Below are positions 1 to 14,459 of a DNA stretch of 64,000 nt, piece after piece. The stretch is from Nematostella vectensis. Its lineage: Eukaryota > Cnidaria > Anthozoa > Actiniaria > Edwardsiidae. The notes beneath the pieces are model-generated. The model was not told the DNA's origin and did no database searches. It worked only from the letters and a program-made list of their open reading frames with translations. Where the stretch lies: assembly GCF_932526225.1 (NCBI RefSeq), contig NC_064041.1:14974951-15038950 (forward strand). Reading direction: 5' to 3'. Made by a program: the position numbers and the translations under genes. Each line of letters starts with the position of its first letter. The first letter of the stretch is position 1.

Positions 1-3000
1 ATACTATGTCGATAACTCGATCTATGGCGTGACATCGCTCGCGTCATGCTATGTCAATAACTCGATCTATGGCGTGACATCGCTCGCCTCATACTATGTC
101 GATAACTCGATCTATGGCGTGACATCGCTCGCGCCATGCTATGTCAATAACTCGATCTATGGCGTGACATCGCCGCCTCATGCAATGTCAATAACTCGAT
201 CTATGGCGTGACATCGCCGCCCATGCAATGTCAATAACTCGATCTATGGCGTGACATCGCTCGCCTCATACTTTGTCAATTACTCGATCTATGGCGTGAT
301 CTCGCTCGCCTCATGCTATGTCAATAACTCGATCTATGGCGTGACATCGCTCGCCTCATGCTATGTCGATAACTCGATCTATGGCGTGACATCGCTCGCC
401 TTATGCTATGTCAATAACTCGATCTATGCCGTGACATCGCTCGCCTCATACTATGTCGATAACTCGGTCTATGGCGTGACATCGCTCGCCTTATGCTATG
501 TCAATAACTTGATCTATGGCGTGACATCACCGCCTCATGCAATGTCAATAACTCGATCTATGGCGTGACATCGCTCGCCTTATGCTATGTCAATAACTCG
601 ATCTATGGCGTGACATCGCTCGCCTCACACTATGTCGATAACTCGATCTATGGCGTGACATCGCTCGCCTCATACTATGTCGATAACTCGATCTATGGCG
701 TGACATCGCTCGCGTCATGCTATGTCAATAACTCGATCTATGGCGTGACATCGCCGCCTCATGCAATGTCAATAACTCGATCTATGGCGTGACATCGCCG
801 CCCATGCAATGTCAATAACTCGATCTATGGCGTGACATCGCTCGCCTCATACTATGTCAATTACTCGATCTATGGCGTGACATCGCTCGCCTCATGCTAT
901 GTCAATAACTCTATCTATGGCGTGACATCGCTCGCCTCATGCTATGTCGATAACTCGATCTATGGCGTGACATCGCTCGCCTTATGCTATGTCAATAACT
1001 CGATCTATGGCGTGACATCGCCGCCTCATGCAATGTCAATAACTCGATCTATGGCGTGACATCGCTCGCCTCATACTATGTCGATAACTCGATCTATGGC
1101 GTGACATCGCTCGCCTTATGATATGTCAATAACTCGATCTATGCCGTGACATCGCTCGCCTCATACTATGTCGATAAGTCTATCTATGGCGTGACATCGC
1201 TCGCCTCATGTAAGGTCGATAACTCGATCTATGGCGTGACATCGCTCGCCTTATGCAATGTCAATAACTCGATCTATGGCGTGACATCGCCGCCTTATGC
1301 AATGTCAATAACTCGATCTATGGCGTGACATCGCTCGCCTCATGCTATGTCAATAACTCGATCTATGGCGTGACATCGCTCGCCTTTTGCTATGTCAATT
1401 ACTCGATCTATGGCGTGACATCGCCGCCTCATGCAATGTCAATAACTCGATCTATGGCGTGACATCGCTCGCCTCATACTATGTCGATAACTCGATCTAT
1501 GGCGTGACAACGCTCGCCTTATGCTATGTTAATAACTCGATCTATGGCGTGACATCGCTCGCCTCATACTATGTCAATAACTCGATCTATGGCGTGACAA
1601 CGCTCGCCTCATGCTATGTCAATAACTCGATCTATGGCGAGACATTGCTCGCCTCATGCAATGTCAATAACTCGATCTATGGCGTGACATCGCCTCCTCA
1701 TGCTATATCAATAACTCGATCTATGGCGTGACATCGCTCGCCTCATACTATGTCAATAACTCGATCTATGGCGTGACATCGCTCGCCTCATACTATGTCG
1801 ATAACTCGATCTATGGCGTGACATCGCTCGCCTCATGCTATGTCAATAACTCGATCTATGGCGAGACATTGCTCGCCTCATGCAATGTCAATAACTCGAT
1901 CTATGGCGTGACGTCGCTCGCCTCATGCTATGTCAATAACTCGATCTATGGCGTGACATCGCTCGCCTCATGCTATGTCGATAACTCGATCTATGGCGTG
2001 ACATCGCTCGCCTCATGCTAAGTCAATAACTCGATCTATGGCGTGACATCGCTCGCCTCATACTAAGTCGATAACTAGATCAAAGGCGTGACATCGCTCG
2101 CCTCATGCTAAATCAATAACTAGATCAAAGGCGTGACATCGCTCGCCTCATGCTAAGTCAATAACTAGATCAAAGGCGTGACATCGCTCGCCTCATGCAA
2201 TGTCAATAACTCGATCTATGGCGTGACATCGCCTCCTCATGCTATACCAATAACTCGATCTATGGCGTGACATCGCTCGCCTCATACTATGTCAATAACT
2301 CGATCTATGGCGTGACACCGCTCGCCTCATACTATGTCGATAACTCGATCTATGGCGTGACATCGCTCGCCTCATGCTATGTCAATAACTCGATCTATGG
2401 CGAGACATTGCTCGCCTCATGCAATGTCAATAACTCGATCTATGGCGTGACATCGCTCGCCTCATGCTATGTCAATAACTCGATCTATGGCGTGACATCG
2501 CTCGCCTCATGCTATGTCGATAACTCGATCTATGGCGTGACATCGCTCGCCTCATGCTAAGTCAATAACTCGATCTATGGCGTGACATCGCTCGCCTCAT
2601 GCTATGTCCATAACTCGACCTATGGCGAGACATTGCTCGCCTTATGCTATGTCAATTACTCGATCTATGGCGTGACATCGCTCGCCTTATGCTATGTCAA
2701 TTACTCGATCTATGCCGTGACATCGCTCGCCTCATGCTATGTCCATAACTCGACCTATGGCGTGACATCGCTCGCCTTATGCTATGTCAATTACTCGATC
2801 TATGCCGTGACATCGCTCGCCTTATGCTATGTCAATTACTCGATCTATGCCGTGACATCGCTCGCCTCATGCTATGTCGATAACTCGATCTATGGCGTGA
2901 CATCGCTCGCCTCATACTATGTCGATAACTCGATCTATGGCGTGACAACGCTCGCCTTATGCTATGTCAATAACTCGATCTATGGCGTGACATCGCTCGC

Positions 3001-4867
3001 CTCATACTATGTCAATAACTCGATCTATGGCGTGACAACGCTCGCCTCATGCTATGTCAATAACTCGATCTATGGCGAGACATTGCTCGCCTCATGCAAT
3101 GTCAATAACTCGATCTATGGCGTGACATCGCCTCCTCATGCTATATCAATAACTCGATCTATGGCGTGACATCGCTCGCCTCATACTATGTCAATAACTC
3201 GATCTATGGCGTGACATCGCTCGCGTCATGCTATGTCAATAACTCGATCTATGGCGTGACATCGCCGCCTCATGCAATGTCAATAACTCGATCTATGGCG
3301 TGACATCGCCGCCCATGCAATGTCAATAACTCGATCTATGGCGTGACATCGCTCGCCTCATACTATGTCGATAACTCGATATATGGCGTGACATCGCTCG
3401 CCTCATGCTATGTCAATAACTCGATCTATGGCGAGACATTGCTCGCCTCATGCAATGTCAATAACTCGATCTATGGCGTGACATCGCTCGCCTCATGCTA
3501 TGTCAATAACTCGATCTATGGCGTGACATCGCTCGCCTCATGCTATGTCGATAACTCGATCTATGGCGTGACATCGCTCGCCTCATGCTAAGTCAATAAC
3601 TCGATCTATGGCGTGACATCGCTCGCATCATACTAAGTCGATAACTAGATCAAAGGCGTGACATCGCTCGCCTCATGCTAAATCAATAACTAGATCAAAG
3701 GCGTGACATCGCTCGCCTCATGCTAAGTCAATAACTCGATTAAAGGCGTGACATCGCTCGCCTCATGCTAAGTCGATAACTAGATCAAAGGCGTGACATC
3801 GCTCGCCTCATGCTATGTCAATAACTCGATCTATGGCGTGACATCGCTCGCCTCATGCTATGTCGAAAACTCGATCTATGGCGTGACAGCGCTCGCCTCA
3901 TGCTAAGTCAATAACTAGATCAAAGGCGTGACATCGCTCGCCTCATGCTAAGTCAATAACTCGATCTATGGCGTGACATCGCTCGCCTCATGCTATGTCA
4001 ATAACTCGATCTATGGCGTGACATCGCTTGCCTCATGCTATGTCGATAACTCGATCTATGGCGTGACATCGCTCGCCTCATGCTAAGTCAATAACTAGAT
4101 CAAAGGCGTGACATCGCTCGCCTCATGCTAAGTCAATAACTCGATCGAAGGCGTGACATCGCTTGCCTCATGCTAAGTCAATAACTCGATCTATGGCGTG
4201 ACATCGCTCGCCTCATGCTAAGTCAATAACTAGATCAAAGGCGTGACATCGCTCGCCTCATGCTAAGTCAATAATTCGATCGAAGGCGTGACATCGCTCG
4301 CCTCATGCTAAGTCAATAACTCGATCTATGGCGTGACATCGCTCGCCTCATGCTAAGTCAATAACTCGATCTATGGCGTGACATCGCTCGCCTCATGCTA
4401 TGTCAATAACTCGATCTATGGCGTGACATCGCTCGCCTCATGCTATGTCAATAACTCGATCTATGGCGTGACATCGCTCGCCTCATGCTATGTCAATAAC
4501 TCGATCTATGCCGTGACATCGCTCGCCTCATGCTATGTCAATAACTCGATCTATGGCGTGACATCGCTCGCCTCATGCTATATCAATAACTAGATCAAAG
4601 GCGTGAAATCGCTCGCCTCATGCTAAGTCAATAACTCGATCTATGGCGTGACATCGCTCGCCTCATGCTATGTCAATAACTCGATCTATGGCGTGACATC
4701 GCTCGCCTCATGCTATGTCAATAACTCGATCTATGGCGTGACATCGCTCGCCTCATGCTATGTCAATAACTAGATCTATGGCGTGACATCGCTCGCCTCA
4801 TGCTATGTCAATAACTCGATCTATGGCGTGACATCGCTCGCCTCATGCTATGTCAATAACTAGATCA
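1..4867. repeat. 45-bp satellite array (about 108 units), runs off the left edge
   Basis: The unit is 45 bp, with core GACATCGCTCGCCTCATGCT followed by ATGTCAATAACTCGATCTAT and GGCGT. Because 45 is divisible by 3, one frame stays open for stretches and reads a 15-residue repeat (TSLASCYVNNSIYGV). Variants with GCTAAGTC or ACTAGATCAAAGGCG put stops in that frame, so it is not a credible gene. Higher-order structure is visible: a block of several variant units near 1728-2021 recurs at 2267-2560 and again around 3343-3591, which indicates segmental amplification. The last units grade into unique sequence near 4867. Confidence 0.95.
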
Positions 4868-7269
4868 AAACAAGTCTATAAGAGGGCGTAATTAATTATG
4901 TCAATAAATCTACACTACATGAAGGGGTTATTCGGTTACACCAGAGAACAAAAGCATCATGGGCTAAAAAAGCAAGAGGTATGATGGTACACACTCAACG
5001 CGGTTGGATATACTGGTCCAGATATGGTAATCAGCCCTTACCAAACCAAACGGCGGTGCGGAAGAGTATGAAAAGCTGCCATTCTTTGGGAAATATTTAA
5101 TATTTAGAAATAAAAAAGAGAAAGAAGATAGGAACAATTTTAGAAGATAAAAGGAATAAAATATTGTGAGCTTCAATAGCTTGATAGCGATGGATGCTAT
5201 GTCAATTCTTGAGTAAGCAGCAGAAGCAACTTGCTAGAGATGCGAGCTTTGAAGAAAAAAAAAACACGAAAAGAACAAAGAGGGATGCAAATTATACTCC
5301 GTACCTAAAGGGCCACTCGAACCACGGCTCGAAAATCTTACAGCTGAAGCAAGTACTGAGAACATCAGAGGTGAAGTCTTGAACGGATTCCATCAAGAAG
5401 AACGGTTCAACAAGACCATGATAAGTTCTCCACGTATGACTTACTCTCCCTGCGACCTCCTTTCCGATGTTTCTAGCAACTGTTACCGGGTCACAATAGA
5501 AGGATGCTGCATACAGCTCGATAGCTGTCACTTTAGATAGTCGACTGTACAGAACGAGACCTCGGAATGATCATGAATAATAAATGCTTTTCCCTCCGTG
5601 TTTACTGAGCGAGCGGGTAGCAAGGGGGTTTATTAACAGGTGGTCAAATTGTTTTGAAGTCTTGAGATCCTCAGTCTTTCGGGTGTTAGCAGAGAATCAG
5701 ACTTAAGTGAGAAATACTTGGAGATAGGAGCATTGTTCATAGCGATCAAAATAAGATATGATATATTATATGATAGAAATACCAACAGGATATTGTGCAC
5801 CATAATAATAATATATCAAATTCCCTTTTTTTAACTATTCTACATTTCAGCAGTTCCCACGCTTATACTATTTATACTGCTACTTATAACGCCATCTCTA
5901 CGTTAATGTACTTTCATATGGCGTATATCTTTACTTAGAGTTAAGTCCTAAAGAAGAGAAAAAAGGTTGGAGGCGAGCTTTAAGTAAAAAGTTATTTTCA
6001 TGAAATAATTTTAGCATAGGGTATTTTTAGATAGAATAATTAAAAAACAAGGACAAAAATAACTACTAACTAACTTATTTCCTCCTAGAATAGAGAAAAC
6101 TCTTGAAGCTGAGCTTTAGGAATATGCTGAAATGCCGTTTTTATATGAAAATTATTTCAACAAGAGTATTCTTAGAGAGAACACTATACTGTATGTTAAT
6201 AAAAAGTAAAAAAAAAATAATTAATTAATAACTACGGTACCAAAATTCAAGGATGCATTTTTTCTAAGGAGACAACTTAGAAGTTGTGGGTAAAACAAAT
6301 AATATATTTGAAAAGGAGAGGTTAAAACCAAACCATTGATGTGAAAGAGATAAGTGTTGCCGGTATCCTGTATAACTTTGTCCTATCTTGCTGATTTTGA
6401 ACACCTAATTTTGTAAACACCAATTCTTATTGCATAAAAGCAAATGATAGGTAATCCTGGACTGTTTGATGTGATATAAAGCAATGTACCATTAACTAGT
6501 ACCATCTAACAAGTTATTTGAGAATAAAGTTTTTTGAGAAAAATGAGTCTTCAAAAAGGAATAAAAGCAAAAGATTTTTTCAATAATTGTTTTTTTCAAC
6601 TATGGAAATTTTAATAAACTAATTTATCTAATAAATGCCTGGGGCGTTTTCGATGGTCCAAGGGGGGGGGGCGTTTAATAGACAGGAGGCATATATTATA
6701 AGGGCACTCATTATAAACAATAACAAAACCATTTGCAAAATCTTGTGCTTCATTTAACACTGCCGGCAGGTAAAGTAGATGAAAGACAAACAATATACAA
6801 AATACTCCCTAATAACCATTATATTAACTTAATTGGGATTGCACGCTTAAAGCTGAAAGTAGCTCTGGTGTGCCAAAGAAGGGCATTTCAGAACTGGAAA
6901 ATGACTAACAAACTGGTATGACTAGAAAAGCTACAGATAAGCTGTTGAAAAACTAGAGGGTCTGTGTAGGCGTGGTGGAATCAGGAAAATAAAAAAACAC
7001 AGATTAAAATAGTGTGATGTACACCTCCCCACCCCTCCCTTCCCTAATCTTGGTCTATTGATGAAAAAGGGGCTGGTGCACACCACATGGTCTGGTAAAA
7101 TGAGAACAGCCTTAAGCAGAGAGGCACTTACTGTTTTGCAAAGTTGAACATGACTTTTTGCCTTTTCCTAATGGTGCGTCTGTACCCTTCATCTCTTGCT
7201 TCAGACAACTGCTTCACCTAGTACACAAATACTTGGGTTCAGTGAAACACAAGATTGTTATTCTTTACA
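4868..7269. other. AT-rich intergenic or intronic sequence, no gene seen
   Basis: There are only short open frames of 60-79 codons here. None shows a recognisable domain, splice context or codon bias. The sequence is AT-rich with scattered homopolymers, including a G run near 6661. It may lie in the large first introns of the minus-strand PNPLA6/7-like gene, but that cannot be shown from this window. Confidence 0.5.
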
Positions 7270-10200
7270 GCTACAGTAGGGTGGGGACACATGCACACAG
7301 CTACAGTAGGGTGGGGACACATGCACACAGCTACAGTAGGGGTGGGGACACATGCACACAGCTACAGTAGGAGTGGGGACACATGCACACAGCTATAGTA
7401 GGGGTGGGGACACATGCACACAGCTACAGTAGGGTGGGGACACATGCACACAGCTACAGTAGGGTGGGGACACATGCACACAGCTATAGTAGGGGTGGGG
7501 ACACATGCACACAGCTACAGTAGGGGTGGGGACACATGCACACAGCTACAGTAGGGATGGGGCACATGCACACAGCTACAGTAGGGTGGGGACACATGCA
7601 CACAGCTACAGTAGGGGTGGGGACACATGCACACAGCTACAGTAGGGATGGGGCACATGCACACAGCTACAGTAGGGGTGGGGACACATGCACACAGCTA
7701 CAGTAGGTGTGGGGACACATGCACACAGCTACAGTAGGGGTGGAGACACATGCACACAGCTACAGTAGGGGTGGGGACACATGCACACAGCTATAGTAGG
7801 GGTGGGGACACATGCACACAGCTACAGTAGGGGTGGGGACACATGCACACAGCTATAGTAGGTGCGGGACACATGCACACAGCTACAGTAGGGTGGGGAC
7901 ACATGCACACAGCTACAGTAGGGTGGGGACACATGCACACAGCTACAGTAGGGGTGGGGACACATGCACACAGCTAAAGTAGGATGGGGACACATGCACA
8001 CTGCTACAGTAGGGGTGGGGACACATGCACACAGCTACAGTAGGGGTGGGGACACATGCACACAGCTACAGTAGGGGTGGGGACACATGCACACAGCTAC
8101 AGTAGGGGTGGGGACACATGCACACAGCTACAGTAGGGGTGGGGACACATGCACACAGCTACAGTAGGGGTGGGGACACATGCACACAGCTACAGTAGGG
8201 TGGGGACACATGCACACAGCTACAGTAGGGGTGCGGACACATGCACACAGCTACAGTAGGGGTGGGGACACATGCACACAGCTATAGTAGGTGCAGGACA
8301 CATGCACACAGCTACAGTAGGGTGGGGACACATGCACACTGCTACAGTAGGGTGGGGACACATGCACACAGCTACAGTAGGGGTGGGGACACATGCACAC
8401 AGCTACAGTAGGGGTGGGGACACATGCACACAGCTAAAGTAGGATGGGGACACATGCACACAGCTAAAGTAGGGTGGGGACACATGCACACAGCTACAGT
8501 AGGGGTGGGGACACATGCACACAGCTACAGTAGGGGTGGGGACACATGCACACAGCTACAGTAGGGGTGGGGACACATGCACACAGCTACAGTAGGGGTG
8601 GGGACACATGCACACAGCTACAGTAGGGGTGGGGACACATGCACACAGCTACAGTAGGGTGGGGACACATGCATACAGCTACAGTAGGGGTGCGGACACA
8701 TGCACACAGCTACAGTAGGGGTGGGGACACATGCACACAGCTACAGTAGGGGTGGGGACACATGCACACAGCTACAGTAGGGGTGGGGACACATGCACAC
8801 AGCTACAGTAGGGTGGGGACACATGCACACAGCTACAGTAGGGGTGGGGACACATGCACACAGCTACAGTAGGGGTGGGGACACATGCACACAGCTACAG
8901 TAGGGTGGGGACACATGCACACAGCTACAGTAGGGGTGGGGCACATGCACACAGCTACAGTAGGGGTGGGGACACATGCACACAGCTACAGTAGGTGTGG
9001 GGACACATGCACACAGCTACAGTAGGGGTGGAGACACATGCACACAGCTACAGTAGGGGTGGGGACACATGCACACAGCTATAGTAGGGGTGGGGACACA
9101 TGCACACAGCTACAGTAGGGGTGGGGACACATGCACACAGCTATAGTAGGTGCGGGACACATGCACACAGCTACAGTAGGGTGGGGACACATGCACACAG
9201 CTACAGTAGGGTGGGGACACATGCACACAGCTACAGTAGGGGTGGGGACACATGCACACAGCTAAAGTAGGATGGGGACACATGCACACTGCTACAGTAG
9301 GGGTGGGGACACATGCACACAGCTACAGTAGGGGTGGGGACACATGCACACAGCTACAGTAGGGGTGGGGACACATGCACACAGCTACAGTAGGGGTGGG
9401 GACACATGCACACAGCTACAGTAGGGGTGGGGACACATGCACACAGCTACAGTAGGGTGGGGACACATGCACACAGCTACAGTAGGGGTGGGGACACATG
9501 CACACAGCTACAGTAGGGGTGGGGACACATGCACACAGCTACAGTAGGGGTGGGGACACATGCACACAGCTACAGTAGGGGTGGGGACACATGCACACAG
9601 CTACAGTAGGGGTGGGGACACATGCACACAGCTATAGTAGGATGGGGACACATGCACACAGCTAAAGTAGGATGGGGACACATGCACACAGCTACAGTAG
9701 GGGTGGGGACACATGCACACAGCTACAGTAGGGGTGGGGACACATGCACACAGCTACAGTAGGGGTGGGGACACATGCACACAGCTACAGTAGGGGTGGG
9801 GACACATGCACACAGCTACAGTAGGGGTGGGGACACATGCACACAGCTACAGTAGGGTGGGCACACATGCACACAGCTACAGTAGGGGTGCGGACACATG
9901 CACACAGCTACAGTAGGGGTGGGGACACATGCACACAGCTACAGTAGGGGTGGGGACACATGCACACAGCTACAGTAGGATGGGGACACATGCACACAGC
10001 TATAGTAGGGGTGGGGACACATGCACACAGCTACAGTAGGGTGGGGCACATGCACACAGCTACAGTAGGGGTGGGGACACATGCACACAGCTATAGTAGG
10101 GTGGGGCACATGCACACAGCTACAGTAGGGGTGGAGACACATGCACACAGCTACAGTAGGGGTGGGGACACATGCACACAGCTATAGTAGGGGTGAGAAC

Positions 10201-13200
10201 ACATGCACACAGCTACAGTAGGGGTGGGGACACATGCACACAGCTACAGTAGGGGTGGGGACACATGCACACAGCTATAGTAGGGGTGAGAACACATGCA
10301 CACAGCTACAGTAGGGGTGGGGACACATGCACACAGCTATAGTAGGGGTGGGGACACATGCACACAGCTATAGTAGGGGTGGGGACACATGCACACAGCT
10401 ACAGTAGGGGTGGGGACACATGCACACAGCTACAGTAGGGTGGGGACACATGCACACAGCTACAGTAGGGGTGGGGACACATGCACACAGCTACAGTAGG
10501 GGTGGGGACACATGCACACAGCTACAGTAGGGGTGGGGACACATGCACACAGCTATAGTAGGGGTGAGAACACATGCACACAGCTATAGTAGGGGTGGGG
10601 ACACATGCACACAGCTACAGTAGGGGTGGGAACACATGCACACAGCTACAGTAGGGGTGGGGACACATGCACACAGCTACAGTAGGGGTGGGGACACATG
10701 CACACAGCTACAGTAGGGGTGGGGACACATGCACACAGCTACAGTAGGGGTGGGGCACATGCACACAGCTACAGTAGGGGTGGAGACACATGCACACAGC
10801 TACAGTAGGGGTGGGGACACATGCACACAGCTACAGTAGGGGTGGAGACACATGCACACAGCTACAGTAGGGGTGGGGACACATGCACACAGCTACAGTA
10901 GGGGTGAGAACACATGCACACAGCTACAGTAGGGGTGGGGACACATGCACACAGCTACAGTAGGGGTGGGGACACATGCACACAGCTACAGTAGGGTGGG
11001 GACACATGCACACAGCTACAGTAGGGGTGGGGCACATGCACACAGCTACAGTAGGGGTGGGGACACATGCACACAGCTACAGTAGGGGTGGGGACACATG
11101 CACACAGCTACAGTAGGGTGGGGACACATGCACACAGCTACAGTAGGGGTGGGGACACATGCACACAGCTACAGTAGGGGTGGGGACACATGCACACAGC
11201 TACAGTAGGGGTGGGGACACATGCACACAGCTATAGTAGGGGTGGGGACACATGCACACAGCTACAGTAGGGGTGGGGACACATGCACACAGCTATAGTA
11301 GGGGTGAGAACACATGCACACAGCTACAGTAGGGGTGGGGCACATGCACACAGCTACAGTAGGGGTGGGGACACATGCACACAGCTACAGTAGGGGTGGG
11401 GACACATGCACACAGCTACAGTAGGGTGGGGACACATGCACACAGCTACAGTAGGGGTGGGGACACATGCACACAGCTACAGCAGGGGTGGGGACACATG
11501 CACACAGCTATAGTAGGGGTGAGAACACATGCACACAGCTACAGTAGGGGTGAGAACACATGCACACAGCTACAGTAGGGGTGGGGACACATGCACACAG
11601 CTATAGTAGGGGTGAGAACACATGCACACAGCTACAGTAGGGGTGGGGACACATGCACACAGCTACAGTAGGGGTGGGGACACATGCACACAGCTATAGT
11701 AGGGGTGAGAACACATGCACACAGCTACAGTAGGGGTGGGGACACATGCACACAGCTACAGTAGGGTGGGGACACATGCACACAGCTACAGTAGGGTGGG
11801 GACACATGCACACAGCTACAGTAGGGGTGGGGACACATGCACACAGCTACAGTAGGGGTGGGGACACATGCACACAGCTACAGTAGGGTGGGGACACATG
11901 CACACAGCTACAGTAGGGTGGGGACACATGCACACAGCTACAGTAGGGGTGGGGACACATGCACACAGCTACAGTAGGGTGGGGACACATGCACACAGCT
12001 ACAGTAGGGGTGGGGACACATGCACACAGCTACAGTAGGGTGGGGACACATGCACACAGCTACAGTAGGGGTGGGGACACATGCACACAGCTACAGTAGG
12101 GTGGGGACACATGCACACAGCTACAGTAGGGGTGGGGACACATGCACACAGCTACAGTAGGGGTGGGGACACATGCACACAGCTACAGTAGGGGTGGGGA
12201 CACATGCACACAGCTACAGTAGGGTGGGGACACATGCACACAGCTACAGTAGGGGTGGGGACACATGCACACAGCTACAGTAGGGGTGGGGACACATGCA
12301 CACAGCTACAGCAGGGGTGGGGCACATGCACACAGCTACAGTAGGGGTGGGGACACATGCACACAGCTAAAGTAGGATGGGGACACATGCACACAGCTAC
12401 AGTAGGGGTGGGGACACATGCACACAGCTACAGTAGGGATGGGGACAGGCACACAGCTACAGTAGGGGTGGGGACACATGCACACAGCTACAGTAGGGTG
12501 GGGACACATGCACACAGCTACAGTAGGGGTGGGGACACATGCACACAGCTACAGTAGGGGTGGGGACACATGCACACAGCTATAGTAGGGGTGGGGACAC
12601 ATGCACACAGCTACAGTAGGGTGGGGACACATGCACACAGCTACAGTAGGGTGGGGACACATGCACACAGCTACAGTAGGGGTGGGGACACATGCACACA
12701 GCTATAGTAGGGGTGGGGACACATGCACACAGCTACAGTAGGGGTGGGGACACATGCACACAGCTACAGTAGGGTGGGGACACATGCACACAGCTACAGT
12801 AGGGGTGGGGACAGGCACACAGCTACAGTAGGGGTAGGGACACATGCACACAGCTACAGTAGGGGTGGGGACACATGCACACAGCTACAGTAGGGGTGGG
12901 GACACATGCACACAGCTATAGTAGGGGTGGGGACACATGCACACAGCTATAGTAGGTGTGGGGACACATGCACACAGCTACAGTAGGGGTGGGGACACAT
13001 GCACACAGCTACAGTAGGGGTGGGGACACATGCACACAGCTACAGTAGGGGTGGGGACACATGCACACAGCTACAGTAGGGGTGGGGACACATGCACACA
13101 GCTACAGTAGGGGTGGAGACACATGCACACAGCTACAGTAGGGGTGGGGACACATGCACACAGCTACAGTAGGGGTGGGGACACATGCACACAGCTACAG

Positions 13201-13440
13201 TAGGGGTGGGGACACATGCACACAGCTACAGTAGGGGTGGGGACACATGCACACAGCTACAGTAGGGGTGGGGACACATGCACACAGCTACAGTAGGGGT
13301 GGGGACACATGCACACAGCTACAGTAGGGGTGGGGACACATGCACACAGCTACAGTAGGGGTGGGGACACATGCACACAGCTATAGTAGGTGTGGGGACA
13401 CATGCACACAGCTACAGTAGGGGTGGAGACAGGCACACAG
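7270..13440. repeat. 31/30-bp minisatellite, about 200 units
   Basis: The unit is AGCTACAGTAGGGGTGGGGA followed by CACATGCACAC (31 bp). A 30-bp variant has one G fewer, and rarer variants read TATAGTAGG, GGTGAGAACAC or AAAGTAGGATG. The G-rich strand is the plus strand throughout. Open frames on both strands, such as HTATVGVGTHAHSYSR, are by-products of the repeat. The array ends abruptly at 13440. It lies downstream of exon 3 of the minus-strand PNPLA6/7-like gene and could be intronic to it. Confidence 0.96.
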
Positions 13441-14054
13441 CGTCTGTAATGAGCACCTAGATGCTATCCTATCCTATCTCCTATTATCCAGCATTAATAC
13501 ACAGAATTTCGATGAGTTTTTGAGGATGAATAAATATGTGGTGAGATTTTGTATGATCCACACTGTCTTGGACATGAAACTGAAAGAGTCGTCTATATTT
13601 CCTTGTTATACAAATTTGACATGTAAGAGATCATGTGCTTATTGTTTTGTTTGTCACTTAAACAAACAAAAGACCTGTTATGGTCAAAGATTTTAGTGTT
13701 TAAAACAACAAACATAAATTATTACAATAAAACTAGACATTATTATTATCCAAATTCTTATTGCACCTTAAATACAACAAACTCAGAACTATTAAATTAT
13801 TTTAAATAGTAGTTACAAATCAGTTTCACTTCGCCCACTGATGTCATACTTTTTTGTTATGGAGCTGTATAATATATCATGAATTAATAGTGTCGTGTTT
13901 TTAAATATAATTCAAATCTTTATGTTTTGGTGAAAAAATAACGACTTGTAGTAGGCTAAATAGATTTCTGGTGGCATTCTCATGGAAGCTTAAAAAATAC
14001 AGCTTCATTTCGACCATGATCTTCTTGTCAAATAGTTCAAAGTTCATCTCTTAC
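13441..14054 (-). other. Putative intron 3 of the PNPLA6/7-like gene
   Basis: This is AT-rich sequence with no open frame or exon candidate. It follows (on the minus strand) the strong donor GTAAGAG after exon 3 at 14055. The next exon of the gene is not visible and may lie beyond the minisatellite or outside the window. Confidence 0.4.
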
Positions 14055-14149
14055 CTTTCGCAGCATTTTCTTTCCGTAGAAAATCATTTTATCTCTCTTA
14101 CGAAATCTTGGCTTGGGAAGGACTGGTGATACAGCCACGGGTTCTTTCT
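14055..14149 (-). CDS. PNPLA6/7-like exon 3 (RFRKRDK motif)
   Basis: 95 bp, phase 1 in and phase 0 out. The acceptor is TTGCTTGCAG and the donor GTAAGAG. It carries the family motif RFRKRDKMIFYGKKMLRK. Confidence 0.72.
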
Positions 14150-14459
14150 CTGCAAGCAAACAATCCAATTGTTAGTCCGCTCTACTCATGACATATTGCA
14201 AAACTAGAAAACAAAGAGTAAAATCCGAAGTACCTTTTTTGCGTATTTTGCGAATGAAGTAAATCATGAGGGTAAATACAACAAGTAAAAATACGCTCCC
14301 TATCAGCAAATTCACCTAAAATTTAACAAAACACAAATACATCAGTCCGAGGAATACTTGAGCGCTATGCCATAAGACTAATTTTACCGTTATTTCGTCA
14401 AATAGCTGAAACTCCGTCATTTTGTATGAGAGAAAACGTATGACTTCCCGAGCCTCCAT
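14055..14459 (-). CDS. Neuropathy target esterase / PNPLA6-7-like, N-terminal exons only (partial)
   Basis: Three phase-consistent exons on the minus strand, 14459-14388, 14315-14234 and 14149-14055, encode the amino terminus of a patatin-like phospholipase of the PNPLA6/7 type. This is a lysophospholipase anchored in the ER membrane by an N-terminal helix. Exon 1 opens at MEAREVIRFLSYKMTEFQLF. Exon 2 encodes a single membrane segment (VNLLIGSVFLLVVFTLMIYF) followed by a basic stop-transfer. Exon 3 encodes PKPRFRKRDKMIFYGKKMLRK, which closely matches the conserved RFRKRDKxxFYGRKxxRK block just after the membrane segment in animal NTE proteins. The cyclic-nucleotide-binding and patatin domains are not in the window. 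The identification rests on this recalled motif. The gene is divergent from the 13-exon gene starting at 14998. Confidence 0.72.
14234..14315 (-). CDS. PNPLA6/7-like exon 2 (membrane helix)
   Basis: 82 bp, phase 0 in and phase 1 out. The acceptor is AAATTTTAG and the donor is GTACTT. It encodes about 20 hydrophobic residues followed by IRKIRKK. Confidence 0.68.
14388..14459 (-). CDS. PNPLA6/7-like exon 1
   Basis: 24 codons from the ATG at 14459, ending in phase 0 at ATAACG before donor GTAAAA. Confidence 0.65.

Noticed and set aside
2582-3169. 195-codon frame in the 45-bp array
   Set aside because: Repeat-derived. Neighbouring units carry stops in the same frame and no start or splice context is consistent.
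1-13440. CRISPR-like arrays
   Set aside because: Repeats are head-to-tail without unique spacers and the genome is eukaryotic.
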